Assembly: GCF_035956715.1 (NCBI RefSeq)
Contig: NZ_CP108381.1
Location: 248,001-312,000, forward strand
Direction: 5' to 3'
DNA from: Nocardia sp. NBC_01329
Lineage (GTDB): Bacteria > Actinomycetota > Actinomycetes > Mycobacteriales > Mycobacteriaceae
DNA length: 64,000 nucleotides
Shown here: positions 34,662 through 42,327 of the stretch, piece after piece
How positions within the stretch are numbered: the stretch's first letter is position 1
How the letters are laid out: every line of letters starts with the position of its first letter
Notes under the pieces: model-generated
The model's input: the letters and a program-made list of their open reading frames with translations, nothing else
Told to the model about the DNA's origin: nothing
Databases searched by the model: none
Program-made: the position numbers and the translations under genes

Positions 34662-35306
34662 ATGTCCCGTACGCGAGTCCACAACCTCTTCGTCTCCTCG
34701 GACGGGTATGCCGCCGGCGATCACGTGACGCTCGAAGCGCCGATCGGCGGAGCGGGGGCACTCTTCGGCAAGTTCGACGGCCGCTTCATCCACGGCATTC
34801 ACGGAATCGACGAACCGGTCACCGTGGATCGCGCCATGTTCAGTATGTGGGGCCAGGGCATCGGGGCGGAGATCATGGGTCGTCGCAAGTTCGGCCCGCA
34901 GGCGGGCGAATGGCCGGACGACGGCTGGACGGGATGGTGGGGAGACGCGCCGCCCTTCCGCACCCCGGTCTTCGTGCTGACCCATTACCCGCATGAAGTA
35001 CTCGAGTTCGACAACGGCACCAGTTTCCACTTCGTGGATGCCTCGCCGCAGGAGGCGCTTCGCTTGGCGCAAGACGCGGCCGGCGGGTTGGACGTCCGGA
35101 TCGGCGGCGGGCCGTCCACCGTGAGCGAGTTCCTCCAAGCCGATCTCATCGACTTTCTGCACGTGTCGATCATTCCGATCGTGCTCGGTGCCGGTGTTCG
35201 GATCTGGGATCACCTCGCCGGACTGGAAGAGCGATTCAGTGTCGAGTCCATCAGCACCCCCAGCGGTCTGACGCATCAGCTGTGGAACAGGAACCGCGGC
35301 GAGTGA
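34662..35306 (+). CDS. Dihydrofolate reductase-family (RibD C-terminal) oxidoreductase
   Basis: 214 residues. RibD-C/DHFR-like fold: SRTRVHNLFVSSDGYAAGDHV at the start, then IGAEIMGRRKFGPQAG, TPVFVLTHYPH, and DVRIGGGPSTVSEFLQADLIDFLHVSIIPIVLGAGVRIWD, where GGGPS is the NADPH-binding glycine motif. The family comprises NADPH-dependent reductases of mostly unknown substrate; it is not the folate enzyme itself. ATG 34662 is preceded by GGAG. Divergent HxlR regulator and dyad indicate inducible control. Confidence 0.9.
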   Translation: MSRTRVHNLFVSSDGYAAGDHVTLEAPIGGAGALFGKFDGRFIHGIHGIDEPVTVDRAMFSMWGQGIGAEIMGRRKFGPQAGEWPDDGWTGWWGDAPPFRTPVFVLTHYPHEVLEFDNGTSFHFVDASPQEALRLAQDAAGGLDVRIGGGPSTVSEFLQADLIDFLHVSIIPIVLGAGVRIWDHLAGLEERFSVESISTPSGLTHQLWNRNRGE

Positions 35307-35361
35307 GAGTGCGGTGGCTCGACACCTACGAGATCGCCGGGCAGATCGGCCCGAAAACGAC

Positions 35362-35679
35362 CTACGCTTGAATGACCTCGATCCCCACCATCGCGTTCAA
35401 TGAGTCGCAACTGGCCCAGGACTGGTTCTGGCCGTACTGCGCCGGGCCGTACTTCCAGTAGGTGAACGGGACCGGCCACGCAACGCAAGTGAGCTTCACC
35501 TGATGCCAGGTCGGCAGCTCGCAATTGGCCATCCCGCCGGTGTTGAAGACGTTGTAAACGTGACAGTTGGCCTGCCACACCGGTACGTCGGCCTGGGCCA
35601 CGCCACCACCGGCGAGCACAGTGGCCGCAGTTGCGGCCACAACGGCGGTATCGGCAGCGAGTCGTTTCGCAGAAAGCAT
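35362..35679 (-). CDS. Small secreted cysteine-containing protein
   Basis: 105 residues with a Sec signal peptide: KRLAADTAVVAATAATVLAGGG followed by a likely cleavage after VAQA (about residue 30). The mature ~75 residues contain four Cys (in ANCHVY, ANCELP, LTCVAW and ASCDSL), probably two disulfides, and are rich in aromatic residues (WQAN, TYWKYGPAQYGQNQSW). No known domain is recognised. It stands alone with no operon partner; a GGAGG-like sequence upstream of ATG 35679 supports the start. Confidence 0.75.
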   Translation of the reverse strand: MLSAKRLAADTAVVAATAATVLAGGGVAQADVPVWQANCHVYNVFNTGGMANCELPTWHQVKLTCVAWPVPFTYWKYGPAQYGQNQSWASCDSLNAMVGIEVIQA

Positions 35680-35911
35680 TCCGAACCTCCTGAATCGATG
35701 TTGTCTGGATCACATCGCACACGCGCCACGCTTGTTACTCGAACCGTTCGTGACAGGCACGCCTGCTGCCCCGCGCAGCCCTGAATGGGGCCCCGCGTCG
35801 CTTCCCGTGCCATCAACTGGATCGGCTGCATCCCTGGACCGGTCGACCTTCGCATTCCGTGCTCGGGTTCGCTCGAGCAGATCGAACGAGTCCGGTTGTA
35901 TCCCTGATCGG

Positions 35912-36322
35912 TCAGACTTCCCACGGGTTGATGATGGCGATGCGGAGGTTGGTGAAGTCCTTGACGTTCCGCGTCGCCACCGGACAGTCGTTCACCATGC
36001 AGATCGCCGCAATCTGTGCGTCCGCATAGCCGATCGGGCGTCCGATACGACGGCGTTCGGCGACAATTCGACCGTAGGCGCGAGCTGCCCGGAAATCGTA
36101 GACCTCGACTTCGTCGCCGAATTCCTCGAACAGGTCCGTTGCCAGCGCGGCCAGGCCTGCCTTGCGAGTCCCTTCCGGCAGATTCTCGATGCCTGCCCAT
36201 ACTTCGCCGATGGTCACCGTCGTGACGGCCACATCGACGGACTTCTCCAGCCAGGCGAGTACGCGGGCATCCGGTTCCGGTTTGAACAGCTCCGACACCA
36301 CATTCGTATCGGCGATGATCAC
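35912..36322 (-). CDS. VapC/FitB-type PIN-domain toxin
   Basis: 136 residues with all four PIN acidic residues: Asp5 (MIIADTNVVSEL), Glu40 (TVTIGEVWAGI), Asp101 (GYADAQIAAI) and Asp122 (VKDFTNL). PIN toxins are Mg-dependent RNases. The FitB-like group includes the ending RNVKDFTNLRIAIINPWE. The start overlaps the antitoxin stop by four bases, so expression is coupled. Complete and apparently functional. Confidence 0.93.
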   Translation of the reverse strand: MIIADTNVVSELFKPEPDARVLAWLEKSVDVAVTTVTIGEVWAGIENLPEGTRKAGLAALATDLFEEFGDEVEVYDFRAARAYGRIVAERRRIGRPIGYADAQIAAICMVNDCPVATRNVKDFTNLRIAIINPWEV

Positions 36323-36540
36323 AGTGGCGCTGCTCCTGCTTCAGGCTGCTCCGGGATGTCGAGCTCGGCGGCGTAGGGGCGGCTGCGCTCGAAGAGTTCG
36401 TGGAGTAACCGCGTCGGGCGCACCGCCGCAGCGAGAATGTCCCGGGCTTCGGCTTCCATGCTCTGTCCGTGCGCGGCGGCCCGGCGGCGCAGGCGCTCTT
36501 TGACGGCGCTGTCCAGTTCCCGAATCGTTATGCTTGCCAT
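36319..36540 (-). CDS. FitA-type ribbon-helix-helix antitoxin
   Basis: 73 residues. The N-terminal RHH is ASITIRELDSAVKERLRRRAAAHGQSMEAEARDIL, a good FitA match; the C-terminal ~30 residues should wrap the PIN toxin. It neutralises the toxin and represses the operon. The ATG at 36540 is preceded by TATCAT (-10 like) ending seven bases upstream, within a palindrome. Confidence 0.92.
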   Translation of the reverse strand: MASITIRELDSAVKERLRRRAAAHGQSMEAEARDILAAAVRPTRLLHELFERSRPYAAELDIPEQPEAGAAPL

Positions 36541-36547
36541 GCAATCA

Positions 36548-36557
36548 ATGATATCAT
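36548..36557. promoter_or_regulatory. Palindrome over the fitAB -10 region
   Basis: ATGATATCAT is a perfect 10-bp palindrome covering the -10-like TATCAT (minus strand, 36553-36548), seven bases before the antitoxin ATG. RHH antitoxins bind short palindromes at their own promoters, so this is a fitting autoregulatory site. Confidence 0.5.
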
Positions 36558-36867
36558 CGGAGTTGATCGTGCCTTCGGGTGTCGGCGTACCCGGCTCAGC
36601 GATGCGCTGTTAGCGAAGGTGTACGACGCGGGATCCCGGGCGGCCGCGGATCGAGGGTTCGGGAGGTCGATCAGGGGGCCGACGATAGCGCAGCGCTGGG
36701 CCGCCTGGCCGCCGACTTACCGGCGAGTCGCCCTGCTCCGTGTATGCGCACGGGATGAAGCCTGAACAACGCGATTTCCGCGCAACCCGCGATGCGCGAC
36801 GTTCGGCAGTGCGGGCGCGGGACTCGGGTTCAGCGGCTGTGCCGTGATCGTCGAACCGATCCGGCGC
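36558..36867. other. Intergenic region without a recognised gene
   Basis: About 310 bp between the toxin-antitoxin pair and the MFS gene stop. Reading frames here have no recognisable composition or domains, and I see no repeat, terminator or attachment-site structure. Confidence 0.55.
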
Positions 36868-38154
36868 TCATCCACGACCGACCGGGCGCCGGTGCGCGTC
36901 CGCCCGGCCCGGCACCGTCCACACGGCGTGCACCCCAGCCGGTCCGGCGCCGCGATCTGTCGCGATGATCAGCGCCGTGCAACCGATTCCCGACAGCACC
37001 AGGCTCGTTCCGAACAGTGCCGGGTAGCCGAGCAGTTCGCCGACTGTCCCCGCGGCGAAACCGGCGATCCCCTGCACCGTCACGACGGCGCAGGCCAGCA
37101 GGGTGTAGTCGCTGCCCGCGTGGTCGGGGTCGGCGGCGTCCATCATGAGGGTGAACACCGCCACTGTCGCGGCGCCGCCGAGGATGTGTTCGGCGAGGCT
37201 CGCGGTGACGATCAACTCGAATCCGCCGATGCCCAGCGCGGCGAGCAGATAGAGGGCCAGGCTCAGGGTCTGGGTGATACCGCCGATGAGCAGGGCGCGG
37301 CGCCGGCCGTGCCGGTAGCACAGCCAGCCGCCCAGGGCCGCGCCCGCGAGCGCGCCCGCAGAGGACAGGACGCCTTTGACCAGGGCTATCTCACCGAGGG
37401 TGAGTCCGGTATCGGACATGAACGGGCCGACCATCGCCGAGCCCATAGAGTCGCCGAATTTGAAACCGCCGATGAGCAGTATGAACGCGATCATCCCCGG
37501 TCGCCGCAGCCGGTTCCACCACCCCATCGTCAACCGGCTCGGACTCACCGGCGTCTTCTCCGATGCGCTGCGAATCGTGGTGCGCGGTGACCACCACACC
37601 GGGATCGCGGTGATCAGCAGCAGGATCGACATCGCGAGGAACAGGCTCCGCCATCCCGCGAGTGCGAACAGCCACAGCAACGCGCCGCCGCCGACGATCA
37701 TGCCGATCCGGTAGGCGCCGACCTGGATACCGTTGCCCAGGCCGCGCTGTCGAGGTCCGAGGAGTTGCACGGCGAGGCCGTCGGTGGCGATGTCCTGGGT
37801 CGCGGAGACTGCGTTGATCACGGCGATGCCCACCAGCAGCCAGCGCAGCGAGGACGACAGGTCGAGGCAGGCGAGCCCGAGTGTTATCGCCGAGGCGGTG
37901 AGCTGCAGCGATAACAACCACTGCCGGCGGGTGCCGTAGTGGTCTACGTAGGGTGCCCACAGGAATTTCAGTGCCCACGGGGCGAACAGGATTCCGGTGG
38001 CGCTGATCTCGATCAGGGAGAAACCGGATTCGCGGAGTACGACGGGCAGTGCCTGGGTGAAGAACCCGTACGGCAGGCCCTGCGCGAAATAGAGCGCGGT
38101 CAGCAGAACCAGAGTCCCGGCGGAGATCGTGCCGGGGCGAGCCGTGGTTCTCAT
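36868..38154 (-). CDS. AmpG/RhtX-like MFS transporter
   Basis: 428 residues from ATG 38154 (frame open to 38187). Twelve predicted transmembrane helices. The opening TLVLLTALYFAQGLPYGFFTQALPVVLRESGFSLIEIS and the DIATDGLAVQLLGPRQRGLGNGIQVGAYRIGMIVGGG motif match AmpG (muropeptide permease) and the siderophore carriers RhtX/FptX. Family cannot be narrowed further. The TetR gene begins the same transcript (43 bp between), so this is probably its regulated target. Confidence 0.85.
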   Translation of the reverse strand: MRTTARPGTISAGTLVLLTALYFAQGLPYGFFTQALPVVLRESGFSLIEISATGILFAPWALKFLWAPYVDHYGTRRQWLLSLQLTASAITLGLACLDLSSSLRWLLVGIAVINAVSATQDIATDGLAVQLLGPRQRGLGNGIQVGAYRIGMIVGGGALLWLFALAGWRSLFLAMSILLLITAIPVWWSPRTTIRSASEKTPVSPSRLTMGWWNRLRRPGMIAFILLIGGFKFGDSMGSAMVGPFMSDTGLTLGEIALVKGVLSSAGALAGAALGGWLCYRHGRRRALLIGGITQTLSLALYLLAALGIGGFELIVTASLAEHILGGAATVAVFTLMMDAADPDHAGSDYTLLACAVVTVQGIAGFAAGTVGELLGYPALFGTSLVLSGIGCTALIIATDRGAGPAGVHAVWTVPGRADAHRRPVGRG

Positions 38155-38197
38155 GCGGCCATCCTGGCAGATTCCCGGAGGCCCCACCGCCGACGGT

Positions 38198-38827
38198 TCA
38201 GGTGCGGGGCCGGGTCGGGAATCGGGAGCGCCATCCGGCTTCCACCGACCGCCGGCAGCGCGCGGTGTCGTCGCCGGCGGCGGTGAAAAGGGCTGCCAGC
38301 ACCGGAAGTGTCAGCTCGATCGTCTCCGCCGGTAGTGGTCCGTTCGAGACGAGTGAGGCGGCGCCGTGGCCGATGAGCCAGGTCTGTGTGGCCAGGGTCA
38401 GCGGGTCGATATCGGGGCGGAAGCGGGAGGCGTCCTTGGCGCGTTCCACGGCCACGACCAGATGGTGCAGGGTGGCGTCGGCGGCGGCTGGGTCGGCGAG
38501 CTCGAAATCGGCCTCGAACATGACCCGGTAGAGGTGTGGGGCGGCGAGTGCGTTGTCCAGGTAGACCGCGCCCAGCGCGGCGAGATCGTGGACCGCGTCT
38601 TCGGTCGGGTGGACGCTGTCGAGCTGGGCGGCCAATCGGGTGAAGCCCTCTTGCCGGACTGCCGACCACAGTCCGGGCAACCCGTCGAAATATGTGTAGA
38701 CCGCGATGGTGGAGACGCCCGTACCGGCCACCAACGATCGGATGGTGACGGTTTCGCGGGCGACGAGCATGGCGGCCGCTCGTTCGATCAGCATCGACCG
38801 GACCGCTGGATCTTTCGTGCGAACCAT
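38198..38827 (-). CDS. TetR-family transcriptional regulator
   Basis: 209 residues with a TetR HTH: MLIERAAAMLVARETVTIRSLVAGTGVSTIAVYTYFDGLPGLWSAV. The C-terminal ligand domain ends with a predicted dimerisation helix pair. A candidate -10 TATATT ends eight bases before ATG 38827, so the message may be leaderless. The MFS gene lies just downstream and a RidA gene diverges upstream, giving two possible targets. Confidence 0.9.
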   Translation of the reverse strand: MVRTKDPAVRSMLIERAAAMLVARETVTIRSLVAGTGVSTIAVYTYFDGLPGLWSAVRQEGFTRLAAQLDSVHPTEDAVHDLAALGAVYLDNALAAPHLYRVMFEADFELADPAAADATLHHLVVAVERAKDASRFRPDIDPLTLATQTWLIGHGAASLVSNGPLPAETIELTLPVLAALFTAAGDDTARCRRSVEAGWRSRFPTRPRT

Positions 38828-38832
38828 GGCAC

Positions 38833-38851
38833 AACAATATATATCAGTGTT
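38833..38851. promoter_or_regulatory. AT-rich divergent promoter/operator candidate
   Basis: AACA (38833-38836) and TGTT (38848-38851) flank ATATATATCAG, an AT-rich island in GC-rich DNA between the divergent TetR and RidA genes. It overlaps the TetR -10. The symmetry is imperfect, so operator identity is tentative. Confidence 0.45.
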
Positions 38852-38886
38852 ATGTTAAGTGCATCCGCGGACCGAGAGGGGATGTC

Positions 38887-39294
38887 ATGGCCGTAACTCT
38901 GATGAATCCGGAGGGGCTACCGAAGCCGGACGTCTACCGGCAGTTGTCGGTGGCGCAGGGATCGAAACTGGTTTTCGTCGCCGGTCAGGTGGCGCGTGAT
39001 GCCGACGGGAATCCGGTGGGGCCCGGCGATTTCGCCGCGCAGGTCGAACAGGCCCTGCTGAATGTCGATACCGCGGTCCGGGCGGCCGGGGGCACCTTCG
39101 GCGATATCGCGAAGTTGACGATCTACGTAGTCGACTGGAGTGCCGACAAATATCCGCTGCTCGGTGCGGGAGTATCCCGGGCAGCCGCGAAACGCGGGAT
39201 CGATCCGCTGAAACCGATCACCCTGCTGGGGGTGGCGGGTCTCGGTGAGCCGGATCTGATGGTGGAGATCGAGGCGACTGCGGTCATCGAATAG
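38887..39294 (+). CDS. RidA-family (YjgF/YER057c/UK114) protein
   Basis: 135 residues with the RidA fold: YRQLSVAQGSKLVFVAGQVARDADGNPVGPGDFAAQVEQALLNVDTAVRAAGGTFGDIAKLTIYVVDW and ending DLMVEIEATAVI. RidA proteins hydrolyse reactive enamine/imine intermediates; several subgroups are of unknown activity. A GAGAGGGG ribosome site precedes ATG 38887. It diverges from the TetR gene and is followed by an NmrA-family gene remnant. Confidence 0.9.
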   Translation: MAVTLMNPEGLPKPDVYRQLSVAQGSKLVFVAGQVARDADGNPVGPGDFAAQVEQALLNVDTAVRAAGGTFGDIAKLTIYVVDWSADKYPLLGAGVSRAAAKRGIDPLKPITLLGVAGLGEPDLMVEIEATAVIE

Positions 39295-39308
39295 GCCGAC
39301 GCCGCGCG

Positions 39309-39559
39309 GTGGACGCCGGGGTCGGGCGGATCACTATCCTGTGGGGCGGCTATGTCGGCCCGGCCGAAAAAGCGGTCGAGCAGTCGGGAGTGGCGTGGAC
39401 CAGGCTCGAGCCTCGCGGGCCGACGCCGAGTACGTGGTGGGCTGGTACGCCGACCCGCCGCCGGAAGCGCGGATTCCCGACGGCACCCTGGACCGGGTCC
39501 TCGGCCGGCCCGTCCGGCGGTTCGCCGACTGGGTGCGCGAAAACCGGGATCGGTTCTGA
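39309..39559 (+). pseudogene. Remnant of an NmrA-type oxidoreductase gene
   Basis: Two short frames read consecutive pieces of one family. From 39309 the translation GRITILWGGYVGPAEKAVEQ, SGVAWTRLEP resembles the middle of an NmrA-like NAD(P)-binding protein. From about 39420, one frame over, DAEYVVGWYADPPPEARIPDG and VLGRPVRRFADWVRENRDRF resembles its C-terminus, ending in a stop at 39557-39559. The N-terminal Rossmann part and much of the middle are absent. This is a decayed gene fragment, not a small real gene. Confidence 0.7.
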
Positions 39560-39600
39560 GCGGAAACGGCTGAGCGGCCGAACTCCAGCGGCGATCTGGA

Positions 39601-39990
39601 TCAGGCCTTGTGCTCCGCGATCTGGATGAGATTTCCGCAGGTGTCGTCGAGAACGGCGGTGGTGACGGGGCCGTGGTCCACCGGGGGCTGAGTGAAGCGC
39701 ACACCCAGCTCCCGCAGCCGGTCGTATTCGGCGTGCACATCGTCGACGGCGAAGGAGGTGAACGGGATACCGTCTTCCATCAGCGCGTTCTTGAACGGTT
39801 TCGCAGCCGGATGGGCGTCCGGTTCCAGTAGCAGTTCGACCCCGGCCGGCGCCTGTGGCGAAACCACGGTCAGCCAGCGGTACTCACCGGCCGGTACGTC
39901 GGTCTTCTTCACGAAGCCGAGTATGTCGGTATAGAAGGTCAGTGCCTCGGCTTGGTCGTCGACCCAGACGCTGGTGATGTTGATCCGCAT
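39601..39990 (-). CDS. VOC family protein (glyoxalase-like)
   Basis: 129 residues of glyoxalase/dioxygenase fold: INITSVWVDDQAEALTFYTDILGFVKKTDVPAG, VELLLEPDAHPAAKPFKNALMEDGIP and the end TTAVLDDTCGNLIQIAEH, with Glu/His at the usual metal positions. This VOC subgroup is common and uncharacterised. It stands alone; its stop lies 41 bp after the NmrA remnant and its ATG 98 bp after the flavin amine oxidase stop, all minus strand. Confidence 0.88.
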   Translation of the reverse strand: MRINITSVWVDDQAEALTFYTDILGFVKKTDVPAGEYRWLTVVSPQAPAGVELLLEPDAHPAAKPFKNALMEDGIPFTSFAVDDVHAEYDRLRELGVRFTQPPVDHGPVTTAVLDDTCGNLIQIAEHKA

Positions 39991-40088
39991 CCTCTACTCC
40001 TTCAGCCGGCGGTCGGTGAGATTCCGCAGCGGTTCTCGGTTCAGGTAGTGGAACTTGTAGTTCGAACAGCCGCGGCGGAGCACCGTGG

Positions 40089-41498
40089 TCATCGGGTCGT
40101 ATCGCGGTGGGTCCCGGAACCGCTCGCGCGAGTTCCGGAGGCGGTCACTATGTCCTCTACCAGCACTTCGTCGGCCGCCCGTTCGCCCGACCGGACCGCA
40201 CCGTCGACCCATCCGCACATGATCGCGGAACTCTCGGTGCCGGCCCAGTGGATCCGGCCGCACGGCTCCCGCAAGGTGGGGCCGAACTGCGTGAGGACAC
40301 CGGTCGGTGCGTGACTGAGCATGCCGCCGCCGGAATAGCGCTCGCTGCTCCAGTTGTGTTCGACGTAGTCGACCGGGGTGCGGGCCCGGTCCCCGAAGCG
40401 TTCGGCGAGGGCGTCGAGGATCGTCTGCCGCCGGTCGGCGTGGTCGAGTTGTCCGATCCGCCGTGCGATCGGTCCCTCCACGATGACGCAGAGAACGCCG
40501 GGCCGCCCGGTGTCGGTGCAGGCGTCGATGGTGATGGTGGCCGGTGAGCCCGGTGCCGCCGACTGGCCCGATAGGCCGTCGTGCCGCCAGAACGGCTCGT
40601 CGTATACGACCGCGATCTTGATGATGGCGCCGCTGGGCATCCGCTGGTGCAGGAACGACCGGTCGACCGGCAGCATCGGTTCGTAGCGGATCTGGCTCGC
40701 GACCGCCAAGGGAACGGCCACGATCACGCGGCGGGCGCGCACGGTTGTCTTGCCGGAGAACACCGTGACCCCGTCGGTATCCTGCTGGATGCGTTTCACG
40801 GGCCGGGCAAGATGGACGGCGTCGCCGAGTTCGGCCGCCATCGGGCGATAGATGGCTCCCATTCCGCCCACCGGCCGGGAATCCTGAGCACCGTCCTCGA
40901 TACCCAGGACGAAGCCGGGCCCGCCGCCGGACGCCATCTGGTACAGGGCGAACAGCAGCGATACTTCCGACGCGGCGGAGGTGTAAGCGCCGGCGATGGC
41001 CGTCTCGAGGAGTTCGTGGGCGGCTTTCGACACGACATGGGTATTCAGCCAATGCGCCAGGGTGATGCGATCCCATCGGTCGGCCTGTTCGGCCGTCCAC
41101 GGCGCGTCGAGCGGGATGGTCTTGCAGAGATGTCCCAGGTCGAGCAGGGCGGCGCCGAGATTCATCGACACCCATGGGCTCATCGACCACGGAATGGTGC
41201 CGGTGTAGCGATACTGCTTGCCCTCGACGAGCATCATCGCCTCACCGTCGGTGTACTGCTTGTAGCTCGGCACCCCGTAGTCCCGCATCAGACCGCGGAT
41301 CCGATCTTGACCGGGCCCGATCCAGGCCCCGCCGCGATCGATCCAGGACCCGTCCGGCCGGGTTTCGGTGAACGTCCGCCCACCGAGCCGGTCGCGCGCT
41401 TCCAGCAGCGCCACGCTCCGCCCCGCCTGTTTCAGTCGCAGGGCCGCGGTCAGTCCGGCAAATCCCCCACCTACCACGCAATAGTCGACGTCTGTCAT
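40089..41498 (-). CDS. Flavin monoamine oxidase-type FAD enzyme
   Basis: 469 residues from ATG 41498 (frame open to 41582). FAD dinucleotide motif VDYCVVGGGFAGLTAALRLK at residues 4-23, the second ALLEARDRLGGRTFTE motif, and a C-terminal IHWAGTESSAIMCGWVDGAVRSGERAADEVL typical of amine oxidases. It should oxidise a primary or secondary amine, producing aldehyde and hydrogen peroxide; putrescine oxidase is the closest named relative I recall, but the substrate is not decided. Confidence 0.88.
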   Translation of the reverse strand: MTDVDYCVVGGGFAGLTAALRLKQAGRSVALLEARDRLGGRTFTETRPDGSWIDRGGAWIGPGQDRIRGLMRDYGVPSYKQYTDGEAMMLVEGKQYRYTGTIPWSMSPWVSMNLGAALLDLGHLCKTIPLDAPWTAEQADRWDRITLAHWLNTHVVSKAAHELLETAIAGAYTSAASEVSLLFALYQMASGGGPGFVLGIEDGAQDSRPVGGMGAIYRPMAAELGDAVHLARPVKRIQQDTDGVTVFSGKTTVRARRVIVAVPLAVASQIRYEPMLPVDRSFLHQRMPSGAIIKIAVVYDEPFWRHDGLSGQSAAPGSPATITIDACTDTGRPGVLCVIVEGPIARRIGQLDHADRRQTILDALAERFGDRARTPVDYVEHNWSSERYSGGGMLSHAPTGVLTQFGPTLREPCGRIHWAGTESSAIMCGWVDGAVRSGERAADEVLVEDIVTASGTRASGSGTHRDTTR

Positions 41499-41749
41499 CA
41501 GCGCCGCCTCGGGTCGAAGTGTCGTGCGCGGTCGCCGCGGGGCGGGCGCACGTGTCGGCGCACCGTGAAACGAGGTGCGCACCCAGTAGGAACGGATAGC
41601 GCTTCGAGCTGTACGGCAAGTCTAGAGGCACGGGCGTCGTAGGAGTTGTTCGCGCTTCCGGCCCTCCGGCGATGCCGGCCGAGATCGCTACGACCGTCGA
41701 TATCGTCTCCGAGGGCCGACCGGCTCCGGGATCGGCTCGCCCTAGAAGA

Positions 41750-41765
41750 TCTGCAACGGAACTAC
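41750..41765 (+). promoter_or_regulatory. Candidate MarR operator, site 1
   Basis: TCTGCAACGGAACTAC just upstream of the -10 like TACTAT (41763-41768) and the marR ATG. It shares TCTGCAAC and AACTA, with the same spacing, with a site upstream of the MFS gene at 42270. Two copies in the two promoter regions of one operon point to a shared regulator. Confidence 0.55.
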
Positions 41766-41774
41766 TATGGGCCC

Positions 41775-42254
41775 ATGACCGCAATGGCCCCTGTCCGCGC
41801 CGAACCGGACCTGTCGTTTCTGCTCGATCGCACCAGCCATGTCCTGCGTACCCGGATGGCGGCGGCGTTGGCGGAGATCGGGCTGACGGCCCGTATGCAC
41901 TGTGTGCTCGTCCATGCCCTGGAGGAGGAGCGTACCCAGGCGCAACTCGCGGTCATCGGCGATATGGACAAGACCACGATGGTGGTCACCGTGGACGCGC
42001 TGGAGAAGGCCGGGCTGGCCGAACGGCGTCCTTCCGCGGCTGATCGCCGGGCTCGGATCATCGCCGTCACCGATGCGGGGCGCAAGGTCGCCGAGCGTAG
42101 TCAGCGGATCGTGGATGGTGTGCACGGCGCGGCGCTCGGATCGCTGCCGCCCGCCGAGCGGGAGGCGCTGCTGCGGGTGCTGCGAAATCTGACCGAGGGC
42201 TATCTCGCCGAGGCGGTGGAGGCGCCGTCCGCCGCGCGCCGCGCCAGGCGGTAG
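41775..42254 (+). CDS. MarR-family transcriptional regulator
   Basis: 159 residues from ATG 41775. The winged HTH is ARMHCVLVHALEEERTQAQLAVIGDMDKTTMVVTVDALEKAGLAERRPSAADRRARIIAVTDAGRKVAERS, a classic MarR with the DRRAR wing. A TACTAT -10-like hexamer lies six bases before the start, suggesting a leaderless message. The MFS multidrug gene follows at 73 bp and carries a matching operator-like motif, so it is the probable target. Confidence 0.9.
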   Translation: MTAMAPVRAEPDLSFLLDRTSHVLRTRMAAALAEIGLTARMHCVLVHALEEERTQAQLAVIGDMDKTTMVVTVDALEKAGLAERRPSAADRRARIIAVTDAGRKVAERSQRIVDGVHGAALGSLPPAEREALLRVLRNLTEGYLAEAVEAPSAARRARR

Positions 42255-42269
42255 ATCTCCAACAGATTG

Positions 42270-42285
42270 TCTGCAACAAAACTAT
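42270..42285 (+). promoter_or_regulatory. Candidate MarR operator, site 2
   Basis: TCTGCAACAAAACTAT in the gap between marR and the MFS gene, matching site 1 except for GG/AA and the last base. It lies within a longer imperfect dyad whose ends are GTAGAT (42251-42256) and ATCTAC (42284-42289). Confidence 0.55.
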
Positions 42286-42327
42286 CTACTACAGTCTCTC
42301 CTGTCGGGTTCCGGACAGGAGAACACC

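Noticed and set aside
35680..36540. Genomic island with attachment site at the FitAB pair
   Set aside because: No integrase, tRNA or direct repeat flanks the pair; toxin-antitoxin genes alone do not show an island.
36469..36765. 98-residue plus-strand frame spanning the antitoxin 5' region
   Set aside because: Overlaps the antitoxin gene antisense and has no family character or ribosome site.
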